The position numbers were made by a program, and so were the translations under genes. The notes under the pieces were generated by a model, which was not told the DNA's origin, ran no database searches, and saw only the letters and a program-made list of their open reading frames with translations. A DNA stretch of 64,000 bases from Lachnospiraceae bacterium. GTDB taxonomy: Bacteria > Bacillota > Clostridia > Lachnospirales > Lachnospiraceae. Location of the stretch: contig JALENY010000007.1 of NCBI GenBank assembly GCA_022767285.1, forward strand, positions 1 through 64,000. Direction: 5' to 3'. Positions 57,058 through 64,000 of the stretch are shown in pieces; the stretch's first letter is position 1, and the number at the start of each line of letters is the position of its first letter.

Positions 57058-57600
57058 TCAATATACACGGGTTTGTTTCCATGTGAGATATATATGATAT
57101 ACGATCATGCTTCCGATCATAGCTGAAAGAAAACCTCCGATCACATCAGTTGGGTAATGTACCCCCACATAGAGCCGGGACAGCGCAATCAGCACGGCAA
57201 GAATCACAGCCGGAATACCCAGCTTTTTTGGCAGCATTCGATAATAAATCAGTGCGGCAGCGAAAGAAACCGTTGTGTGACCCGAAGGAAAGGAACGGTC
57301 ACTTTCACGGGGAATCATAAGATTTAATTCGGGGAGCATGCTGTAAGGGCGCGGTCGATCCACCAGAGGCTTCAGGGAAACATTGGTGATGAGGAAACAG
57401 AGCAGAATCGAACCCAGTGCGGCAATCCCTGCCGGCCTTGTCTTTTTAAAACAGATGAGGAGAATGGATACACCGATCCAGAACAGCCCCTTATCTCCGA
57501 GTTTTGTAATGTTTATCCAGAACCAGTCCATAAAATCCTGTCTGATATATTCTTGAATCCATAATAGAAGGTTACTGTCCAATTCTAATAATAACTCCAT
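57058..57600 (-). CDS. PAP2-family membrane phosphatase
   Basis: This 180-residue protein has several membrane segments and the three phosphatase motifs: KPLVDRPRP, PSGHTTVS and SRLYVGVHYPTD. Relatives dephosphorylate undecaprenyl pyrophosphate or lipid phosphates at the outer face of the membrane. It is a single-gene unit with a full-consensus promoter 100 bases upstream. Substrate cannot be read from sequence. Confidence 0.9.
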   Translation of the reverse strand: MELLLELDSNLLLWIQEYIRQDFMDWFWINITKLGDKGLFWIGVSILLICFKKTRPAGIAALGSILLCFLITNVSLKPLVDRPRPYSMLPELNLMIPRESDRSFPSGHTTVSFAAALIYYRMLPKKLGIPAVILAVLIALSRLYVGVHYPTDVIGGFLSAMIGSMIVYHIYLTWKQTRVY

Positions 57601-57706
57601 AAGTACCTCGTTTTATTTAAAATAAATTTTCTGTCACAGGCGCATCAAACGAAATATTACTGACCTGATATCCAACGGAATCATGTCATATGCTGCAGTC
57701 AAAAAT

Positions 57707-57735
57707 ATTATAACAATTCGAAATAAACCTGTCAA
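57707..57735 (-). promoter_or_regulatory. Full-consensus promoter of PAP2 gene
   Basis: Minus strand: TTGACA (57735-57730), 17-base spacer, TATAAT (57712-57707); both boxes match consensus at all positions. Confidence 0.85.
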
Positions 57736-57798
57736 ATTCAGGTATGATCTACGACAATTGGGACCCTTTTTCGAGATTTGCAAAAACCCCCTTTTTCG

Positions 57799-57827
57799 TT
57801 GTATTCATCTTTCATTCATGTTAAAAT
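57799..57827 (+). promoter_or_regulatory. Promoter of UDP-galactopyranose mutase gene
   Basis: TTGTAT (57799-57804), 17-base spacer, TAAAAT (57822-57827) preceded by TGT. The 160-base leader before the ATG at 57996 holds a 19-codon frame at 57854-57913 without a ribosome-binding site and a repeated TTTATGCCGTC. Confidence 0.65.
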
Positions 57828-57995
57828 AATATAGTCAGTGTAAGAATTATCGTATGAATAAACAGACTTTGATGCTGATTGTGGTTACTATTTATGCCGT
57901 CTGTTATCAGTGACGTAAGGAGATCAATATTCTTTTGTACATCACTGATATATACTTATTTATGCCGTCAACTTGGCGGAGAAACGGAGATTTAC

Positions 57996-59099
57996 ATGAA
58001 AAAATATGATTTTCTGATTGTGGGGGCAGGTCTCTATGGGGCCGTTTTTGCGCATGAAGCCGAAAAAAGAGGAAAGACCTGCCTTGTGATTGATAAAAGA
58101 TCGCATATTGCCGGAAATATTTATACGGAGGATGTGGATGGAATTGCAGTGCATAAATATGGCGCTCATATTTTCCATACATCCAATAAAAAAGTATGGG
58201 AGTATGTTCAGCAGTTTGCAGAATTTAATCATTATATTAACAGCCCGATTGCAGTATATAAAGATGAGCTTTACAATCTTCCCTTTAATATGAACACGTT
58301 CAGTAAAATGTGGGGCATACGGACTCCGGCTGAGGCAAAGGAGAAGATACAGGAGCAAATTGCCGAGCTGAATATTTCGGAACCGAAAAATCTGGAAGAG
58401 CAGGCTTTGTCGCTGGTTGGCACGGATGTATATAAAAAGCTGGTAAAAGGCTATACGGAAAAGCAGTGGGGAAGAGACTGCAAAGAGCTTCCGGCATTTA
58501 TTATTCGCAGGCTTCCGCTCAGGTTTGTATATGACAACAACTATTTTAATGATCCCTATCAGGGAATTCCAAAGGGCGGCTATACCCGGATGGTGGCCAA
58601 TATGCTTGGGAATACGGAAGTGCTATTGAATACGGATTACTATGCATTTATAAAAGATTACGAGGGAATTGCTGAAACAACTGTCTTTACGGGTATGATC
58701 GATGAGTTTTTTGACTATAAGCTTGGGGTCCTGGAATATCGGTCCGTGCGTTTTGAAGAAGAAAAGCTGGATATAGATAATTATCAGGGAAATGCAGTGG
58801 TGAATTATACGGAGCGTGAAGTGCCCTATACAAGAATCATTGAACATAAACATTTTGACTTTGGAAAACAGCCAACTACGGTTATTTCCCGGGAATATCC
58901 AAGTGAGTGGAAAAAAGGAGACGAACCTTATTATCCAATCAACAATGAGAGAAATAACAGCCTGTATGCCGAGTATAAGGAATTGGCAGAACAGCAGAAA
59001 AATGTTATTTTTGGCGGAAGACTTGGCGCTTATAAATATTATGATATGGATAAGGTAATCGAAGCTGCTCTTGAGAAAGCAGAAGAGATTCTGAACTGA
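57996..59099 (+). CDS. glf: UDP-galactopyranose mutase
   Basis: This 367-residue flavoenzyme opens with the FAD motif FLIVGAGLYGAVFAHEAEKR and has HKYGAHIFHT, NMNTFSKMWG, and the C-terminal FGGRLGAYKYYDMD. It interconverts UDP-galactopyranose and UDP-galactofuranose for cell-surface glycans. GGAGA with 6-7-base spacing supports the ATG at 57996; the open frame to 57879 is not coding. No glycan cluster is adjacent. Confidence 0.96.
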   Translation: MKKYDFLIVGAGLYGAVFAHEAEKRGKTCLVIDKRSHIAGNIYTEDVDGIAVHKYGAHIFHTSNKKVWEYVQQFAEFNHYINSPIAVYKDELYNLPFNMNTFSKMWGIRTPAEAKEKIQEQIAELNISEPKNLEEQALSLVGTDVYKKLVKGYTEKQWGRDCKELPAFIIRRLPLRFVYDNNYFNDPYQGIPKGGYTRMVANMLGNTEVLLNTDYYAFIKDYEGIAETTVFTGMIDEFFDYKLGVLEYRSVRFEEEKLDIDNYQGNAVVNYTEREVPYTRIIEHKHFDFGKQPTTVISREYPSEWKKGDEPYYPINNERNNSLYAEYKELAEQQKNVIFGGRLGAYKYYDMDKVIEAALEKAEEILN

Positions 59100-59154
59100 T
59101 CAATATAAAGTAATCTGTAAATAATGAAATCTATGAAAACAGGAGGCTGTTAAT

Positions 59155-60432
59155 TTGAAAAAGTCCTTTGTCCTGAAAGGAAACATCTGTTACAGCAAAA
59201 ATCAGAAGGAACTTTATATCATTGACGGAGGGTATGCAGTCTGTGTGGACGGCATTTCAAAAGGAGTTTTTCCTGAAATGCCGGAGAAATACAGTAATTT
59301 GCCGATCAAAGACTGCGGAAATCAGTTGATCATTCCCGGATTGGTGGATCTTCATGTCCATGCCCCTCAGTTCCCGTTTCGTGGCCTTGGAATGGACATG
59401 GAGCTTTTGGAATGGCTCGAGACCAATACCTTTCCGGAAGAATCGAAGTATGCAGATCTGGATTATGCGAACCGTGCCTATGATCTGTTTGTGCAGGATG
59501 TTCTAAAAGGGCCAAACACAAGGGCCTGCATTTTTGCTACGGTTCATGTTCCAGCTACTGAGCTTTTAATGGATAAGCTGGAGGATTCCGGACTGAATAC
59601 ATATGTTGGAAAAGTCAACATGGACCGGAACTGTCCGGAATATCTTCGTGAAAAGGATGCGTCAGTATCGGCTGCTGATACTAAAAAATGGATCGAGGGA
59701 ACAATTCATAAATATGATCATACAAAACCGATTCTGACACCACGTTTTATTCCAAGCTGTACGGATGAACTCATGAAGATGCTATCTGAGATTCAGAGAG
59801 AATATGAGATACCGGTTCAGTCCCATTTGTCGGAGAACCGTAAAGAAATAGCCTGGGTTCAGGAATTGTGTCCTTACAGCAGATTCTATGGTGATGCATA
59901 TGATAAGCTGGGATTATTCGGCGGTATGAAAACTCCCACGCTGATGGCACATTGTGTGTATTCCTCTGAGGAGGAGATTCATTTGATGAAAGAAAACGGT
60001 GTATACGTGGTTCACTGTCCGCAGTCCAATACAAATGTCAGCTCCGGTATGGCACCTGTTCGGCAATATCTGAATGAAGGAATAAAGGTCGGTTTGGGAA
60101 GTGATGTGGCCGGCGGTGGGGAAACATCTATTTTCCGTGCTATGGCGGATGCCATACAGGTATCAAAACTGCGTGCTTGCTGTGTGGATGACAGCCTGGA
60201 GCAGCTGACTGTGGAGGAGGCCTTTTATCTCGGAACGCTTGGCGGCGGAGCCTTTTTTGGAAATGTGGGCAGTTTTGCACCGGGATATGAGTTTGATGCG
60301 GTTGTTCTGGATGACACAAATATTCCAACTACTCTTGAATTAAATACGAAACAGAGACTGGAGCGTCTGATTTATTTCTCGGACGATCGAAATGTCATTT
60401 CAAAATATGTAAACGGTAGAAAACTATTTTAG
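59155..60432 (+). CDS. Guanine deaminase (amidohydrolase, SsnA/GuaD type)
   Basis: This 425-residue protein starts at TTG, 8 bases after AGGAGG. Metal ligands are His67 and His69 (LVDLHVHAPQ), His in QSHLSEN, His in MAHCVY and Asp in GLGSDVAGG. The ELLEWLETNTFPEE and MDRNCPEYL stretches are those of guanine deaminases, which make xanthine from guanine. Its position opposite ygeY-ygeW-arcC suggests a role in purine breakdown. Confidence 0.88.
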   Translation: MKKSFVLKGNICYSKNQKELYIIDGGYAVCVDGISKGVFPEMPEKYSNLPIKDCGNQLIIPGLVDLHVHAPQFPFRGLGMDMELLEWLETNTFPEESKYADLDYANRAYDLFVQDVLKGPNTRACIFATVHVPATELLMDKLEDSGLNTYVGKVNMDRNCPEYLREKDASVSAADTKKWIEGTIHKYDHTKPILTPRFIPSCTDELMKMLSEIQREYEIPVQSHLSENRKEIAWVQELCPYSRFYGDAYDKLGLFGGMKTPTLMAHCVYSSEEEIHLMKENGVYVVHCPQSNTNVSSGMAPVRQYLNEGIKVGLGSDVAGGGETSIFRAMADAIQVSKLRACCVDDSLEQLTVEEAFYLGTLGGGAFFGNVGSFAPGYEFDAVVLDDTNIPTTLELNTKQRLERLIYFSDDRNVISKYVNGRKLF

Positions 60433-60445
60433 GAGGAGAAACAAA

Positions 60446-61084
60446 ATGGCCAGAGAAAAAGATTATGAGAGCATGTTGCAAAATTGGCCTGCTGCATATT
60501 ATGAGACGAGAGATGCATGGGAGAGACGCCGTCTGCTGGAAATGTCTCTGGAAAGGGGACTGGATCCGGAAAAGGATAAAATCAGACGTGTGCTCTGGGA
60601 AATACGCTATCCGGAAATTGAAGGAAAATCTAATGATAAAAACAACGGATTGCAGGATACTTTTTTAAGAGCATGGATGACATTCAGTTTCGCATCGGAT
60701 CGGGTCAAGTCCAGATTTGCGCGCAATGGTCTTTTAAAAGAGCTGAAAAAAGAACTTAGCATTATGGGACCTGAAGTGGTTCGCGAATTTGGCGATGCAG
60801 GAGAGGCAGTGCTGTATGATGAATTGTATCATATGTCTGGTCTGTATCTTGAACTGTGCTCGGAAGACAGGGGGTATGGCAGTATTATCCTGGGGCTCGG
60901 TAAAATGAAGAAAGAGTCATTCGTGGCAAAAGTAGCCGGTGAAGTTTATGCAGTTGGATATAAGGTTCCGCGGGCACTGGGGCTGGAAGAAGAGTGCAGA
61001 CTTCTGACAAAGGCAGCGACTGAGGCTTTTTACGATAAGTTCCTCAATTATGAGGAATATCTGGACAGACTGATACAGGAGTAA
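60446..61084 (+). CDS. Unrecognised helical protein co-transcribed with guanine deaminase
   Basis: This 212-residue protein has no signal peptide and no membrane segment. It is rich in Glu, Leu, Arg and Lys, and predicted mainly helical. Notable stretches are YYETRDAWERRRLLE near residue 19 and DTFLRAWMTFSFASD near 70. I do not recognise the family. It begins 13 bases after guaD with GGAGG, so it belongs to the same operon. No catalytic motif is obvious. Confidence 0.7.
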   Translation: MAREKDYESMLQNWPAAYYETRDAWERRRLLEMSLERGLDPEKDKIRRVLWEIRYPEIEGKSNDKNNGLQDTFLRAWMTFSFASDRVKSRFARNGLLKELKKELSIMGPEVVREFGDAGEAVLYDELYHMSGLYLELCSEDRGYGSIILGLGKMKKESFVAKVAGEVYAVGYKVPRALGLEEECRLLTKAATEAFYDKFLNYEEYLDRLIQE

Positions 61085-61102
61085 GGCAACGACGCAGGCA
61101 GA

Positions 61103-61141
61103 GCAAAAGGAGGAAATCGATTGGGAGAGTCCTCCTTTTGC
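61103..61141 (+). terminator. Terminator after guanine deaminase operon
   Basis: GCAAAAGGAGGA (61103-61114) pairs with TCCTCCTTTTGC (61130-61141). Confidence 0.75.
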
Positions 61142-61200
61142 GCTGTTTATATATAGTAACCAGACGCTGATACAAAGATTGTCGTTTAACAGAATGCAAA

Positions 61201-61239
61201 ACAAAAGGGGATTGTCAGAAATAGACATCCCCATTTTGT
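61201..61239. terminator. Hairpin after carbamate kinase gene
   Basis: ACAAAAGGGGATTGTC (61201-61216) pairs with GACATCCCCATTTTGT (61224-61239) with small offsets; located between convergent genes. Confidence 0.65.
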
Positions 61240-61278
61240 ATTGTGTGTATTATTTTAATGCTGCCATAGATCAAAAAA

Positions 61279-62226
61279 TTACGGCGTGATTAAAGTACCT
61301 GTTTTTCCGTTCAACGCGTCATTAGCTTTTGTCAGCTCTGTGATCAGTGCAGTACGTTCCCTGCCGGAGGATACAAAATCCATGGCTGCCTGTACTTTCG
61401 GCAGCATGGAGCCTGCGGCAAACTGGTTCTCGTCGATATATCTGCGTGCATCATCCAGTTTTAATTCAGACAACCACTGCATGTTTTCTTTGCCAAAGTT
61501 TATTGCGACTTTTTCTACCGCAGTAAGGATGATGAGCATGTCCGCATCCAGCTCTTTTGCCAGAAGGCAGCTGGCGAAATCTTTGTCGATCACGGCACTG
61601 GCACCTTTTAAATGATTGTCTCTTAAGACAACCGGAATACCGCCTCCCCCGCAGGTGATGACGATTTTCCCGGCATCTACCAGGCTTCGAATAGCATCCA
61701 GCTCGACGATTTCCACCGGTTTCGGTGAAGCCACCACACGTCGATATCCCCGACCTGCGTCTTCACGCATGATATGACCATACTTTATGGCCTGTTCGTC
61801 GGCTTCTTCTTTTGTAAGAAAACGGCCGATGGGCTTACTGGGATTCAGAAAAGCAGGGTCCTGTTCGTCTACTCTCACCTGGGTGACGACAGTAACCACA
61901 GGCGTGCGGACAAAACCGCGGTTTCTGAGTTCCTCGCGAAGTGCATTCTGAAGGTCATAGCCGATGTAGGCTTGACTCATGGCCACACAGACGGACAGAG
62001 GGGTGTTTGGTTGGCGCGGATCTTCGCGGCTCAGTGCCGACATGGCATTGTTGATCATACCGACCTGTGGGCCATTTCCGTGGACTACAACCACCTGGTG
62101 ACCTTCTTCAATAAGATCACAGAGAGACTGGGCTGTTATTTTTACGGCAGCCATCTGTTCCGGCAATGTATCGCCCAGGGCATTTCCGCCCAGGGCTACA
62201 ACGATTCGTTTTCTCTTATAATGCAT
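61279..62226 (-). CDS. arcC: Carbamate kinase
   Basis: This 315-residue amino-acid-kinase-fold protein has VVALGGNALG at the N-terminus, VVVHGNGPQVG, ITCGGGGIPV and VIDKDFAS. It makes ATP and carbamate (then CO2 and ammonia) from carbamoyl phosphate. GGAG-AAGG precedes the ATG. It is the third gene after ygeY and ygeW on the minus strand, where it would harvest ATP from the carbamoyl phosphate released by YgeW. Confidence 0.95.
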   Translation of the reverse strand: MHYKRKRIVVALGGNALGDTLPEQMAAVKITAQSLCDLIEEGHQVVVVHGNGPQVGMINNAMSALSREDPRQPNTPLSVCVAMSQAYIGYDLQNALREELRNRGFVRTPVVTVVTQVRVDEQDPAFLNPSKPIGRFLTKEEADEQAIKYGHIMREDAGRGYRRVVASPKPVEIVELDAIRSLVDAGKIVITCGGGGIPVVLRDNHLKGASAVIDKDFASCLLAKELDADMLIILTAVEKVAINFGKENMQWLSELKLDDARRYIDENQFAAGSMLPKVQAAMDFVSSGRERTALITELTKANDALNGKTGTLITP

Positions 62227-62285
62227 GTTACCTTCTCCTTTCGGAGGATTTCGATTTTGCTGATTAAATCAGTTTCAAGTGTCAG

Positions 62286-62310
62286 AAATCCTGATTTTAT
62301 ATCAGGATTT
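62286..62310 (-). other. Intercistronic hairpin between ygeW and arcC
   Basis: AAATCCTGA (62286-62294) pairs with TCAGGATTT (62302-62310). No T-run follows on the minus strand; probably an attenuator or processing site. Confidence 0.5.
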
Positions 62311-62317
62311 TTGAAAG

Positions 62318-63511
62318 TTACTTGAATATTCTGGGGGTTCCTCTTTCTTCAAGCTTTTTCAGAATATCTGCCGGGTCGGCAAATTTTGCCAGGAAAATCA
62401 TAGCTGCGATAATATATGGCTTGTAGCTGGCTTCTTTATAAAGCGGGTCGCGGTAGCGGTCAAAAACAGAACCGTCCACTTCACCCTGTTCGCAGCTCAC
62501 ACCGCTGATATCAGCCGGCAGACAATGCAGATAAAGAGCTTTTCCGTCCTTTGTAGTCGCCATAAGCTCTTCGCTGCAGGTCCAGTCTTTGTGTTCTGCA
62601 TTTTGTGCGAGCAGTTCTTTTTCCAGTGCTTTGATTCCGTCAAAATCACCGTTTCCGTACAACTCGGTACGTTTTTCCATGGCTGCAAAAGGAGCCCAGC
62701 TCTTCGGATACACAATATCTGCATCTTTGAACGCTTCGGCCATACTGTTTGTCTTGGTAAAGCTTCCTCCGGACTTCTCTGCGTTTTTCTTCGCAACTTC
62801 TTCTACTTCTTCGAATACTTCATATCCTTCCGGATGAGCCAGCACTACATCCATTCCGAAACGTGTCATGAGTCCGATGACACCCTGAGGAACGGAGAGA
62901 GGTTTTCCGTAAGAGGGAGAGTAAGCCCATGTCATTGCGATCTTTTTGCCTTTCAGGTTTTCAACACCGCCGAATTCGTGGATAATGTGAAGCATATCTG
63001 CCATAACCTGTGTGGGATGGTCGATATCACACTGAAGGTTTACAAGTGTCGGTTTCTGTTCCAGGATACCGGCTTTGTGTCCTTCGGTCACAGCGTTAAC
63101 CACATCGTGCATATATTGGTTGCCTTTTCCGATGTACATATCGTCGCGGATACCGATAACATCTGCCATAAAAGAAATCATATTGGCAGTTTCGCGAACG
63201 GTTTCACCGTGTGCGATCTGAGATTTTCCCTCATCCAGATCCTGCACTTCCAGACCAAGCATGTTGCAGGCGGAAGCAAAAGAGAAGCGTGTACGGGTAG
63301 AGTTATCGCGGAACAGTGAAATACCAAGACCGCTCTCAAATACTTTTGTGGAAATGTTATTTTCCCGCATAAAACGGAAGGCATCGGCCAGTGTGAAAAC
63401 GGCTTCGATTTCGTCATCTGTCTTTTCCCATGTAAGGAAGAAGTCACCATTGTACATATCCTTGAAATTCAAAGAATTAAGTTTATCGATATAATCCTGT
63501 AAGGTTTTCAT
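62318..63511 (-). CDS. ygeW: Knotted carbamoyltransferase YgeW
   Basis: This 397-residue carbamoyltransferase-fold protein is longer than OTC or ATC. It has the carbamoyl-phosphate motif FRDNSTRTR (Ser71 to Arg75), CDIDHPTQVMAD and LHCLPADISGVSCEQGEV, which mark the YgeW type rather than ornithine carbamoyltransferase. Its natural substrate is not settled. GGAGG precedes the ATG. It lies between ygeY and arcC, the usual neighbours. Confidence 0.92.
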   Translation of the reverse strand: MKTLQDYIDKLNSLNFKDMYNGDFFLTWEKTDDEIEAVFTLADAFRFMRENNISTKVFESGLGISLFRDNSTRTRFSFASACNMLGLEVQDLDEGKSQIAHGETVRETANMISFMADVIGIRDDMYIGKGNQYMHDVVNAVTEGHKAGILEQKPTLVNLQCDIDHPTQVMADMLHIIHEFGGVENLKGKKIAMTWAYSPSYGKPLSVPQGVIGLMTRFGMDVVLAHPEGYEVFEEVEEVAKKNAEKSGGSFTKTNSMAEAFKDADIVYPKSWAPFAAMEKRTELYGNGDFDGIKALEKELLAQNAEHKDWTCSEELMATTKDGKALYLHCLPADISGVSCEQGEVDGSVFDRYRDPLYKEASYKPYIIAAMIFLAKFADPADILKKLEERGTPRIFK

Positions 63512-63645
63512 AATAAAAATCCTCCTTTTACTTGATATTCATTTTTCCCTTTAGCATTTTACAAAACACGAACGTAACTGCAGATGGATTAAATCCATTT
63601 TTTCTGAAAACACGGAACTTGTCCGAATACGTCGGTGTCTTTTGC

Positions 63646-64000
63646 TTATTTTGTATACATAGTCGGAAGCACGGCATAAGTTGCAGCGCACGTTACCAGA
63701 TCCTGTTTCCAGGTCTTTTCGTTTGGTGCATGTGCCTGAGCCTCTGCACCGGGACCAAAACCGATACATGGGATACCGTTACGCCCCATGATGGACACGC
63801 CGTTGGTGGAGAAGGTCCACTTATCCGTCAGAGGACGGGCCTGTCTCATGGGCAGGGTCTCTTCTGCACCGATTCGTTTGTCGCCGTAGAGACTGGTGTA
63901 GGCTGCCTCAAGGGCTTTTGTCACTTTGTGATCCTTTGGAATGGCCCAGGTCGGGAAGTAGCATTCAATTTCATATACACAGCCGGTGTAGGATGGACGG
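63646..64000 (-). CDS. ygeY: YgeY-type M20-family hydrolase, C-terminal part
   Basis: The frame runs from the stop at 63646 through the window edge, giving 118 residues; an apparent internal start at 63924 is a GTG within the frame. The end [20 protein letters not shown] and [15 protein letters not shown] are YgeY/M20 features, with the final His-Ala-Pro metal-site region. YgeY proteins are amide hydrolases in anaerobic purine/ureide clusters. It is transcribed before ygeW, with a 134-base gap holding an ATGGATTTAATCCAT palindrome. Confidence 0.85.
   Translation of the reverse strand, partial: RPSYTGCVYEIECYFPTWAIPKDHKVTKALEAAYTSLYGDKRIGAEETLPMRQARPLTDKWTFSTNGVSIMGRNGIPCIGFGPGAEAQAHAPNEKTWKQDLVTCAATYAVLPTMYTK

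Noticed and set aside
57854..57913. 19-codon leader peptide before glf
   Set aside because: No ribosome-binding site and no attenuator structure; most likely chance.
63646..63924. Short complete gene of 92 residues at the window end
   Set aside because: The frame continues to base 64000 and encodes YgeY-like sequence throughout; the GTG at 63922-63924 is an internal valine codon.

Overview
The window looks like a chromosomal segment of a gut-type Clostridia, most likely a Lachnospiraceae (inference from gene content: NADP-type glutamate dehydrogenase, fused licC/licA-type protein, knotted carbamoyltransferase YgeW, DUF815 ATPase, moderate GC, AGGAGG ribosome-binding sites and TTGACA-N17-TATAAT promoters). 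No rRNA, tRNA, CRISPR array, insertion sequence or phage gene was seen.

Region 1 (1-13.96 kb) is a sugar-uptake and L-rhamnose block. It holds the end of one ABC transporter (ATPase tail, permease, binding lipoprotein), then rhamnulokinase (rhaB) and L-rhamnose isomerase (rhaA). Next come an extra binding lipoprotein, an AraC regulator and a divergent second ABC transporter (ATPase, two permeases, binding lipoprotein). A second AraC-type regulator closes the block. The regulator and the second transporter are fired from two face-to-face promoters whose -35 regions interleave.

Region 2 (13.96-17.5 kb) carries a large membrane-anchored subtilisin-like protein lying between two perfect 28-bp direct repeats. 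One repeat is the 3' end of the upstream araC gene. A 190-bp multi-hairpin element follows.

Region 3 (17.5-31.7 kb) is accessory. It has an Mrp-type Fe-S carrier ATPase, a GlcG/HbpS-like protein, a zinc-ribbon membrane protein, a GH2 glycosidase, a LysR regulator, two surface lipoproteins (C39-like and SH3) and an SNF-type transporter. It ends with a divergent choline/phosphocholine module: a LicC-like cytidylyltransferase facing a winged-helix + nucleotidyltransferase + choline-kinase-like fusion, followed by a BCCT transporter.

Region 4 (31.7-55.9 kb) is mostly core. It contains alaA and gdhA (convergent), dgt-dnaG-rpoD-trmK-nif3, a nucleoside kinase, RNase P RNA with its own promoter, pyrBI, folC-pheA-DUF815, ppx-ppk, an aldo/keto reductase, and putP-proC.

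Region 5 (55.9-64 kb) has mntP behind a yybP-ykoY manganese riboswitch with an overlapping terminator, a PAP2 phosphatase with a full-consensus promoter, UDP-galactopyranose mutase, and guanine deaminase with an unrecognised partner. It ends with a minus-strand run of ygeY (cut by the window end), ygeW and carbamate kinase. That last set matches the anaerobic purine/urate catabolism clusters of gut bacteria.
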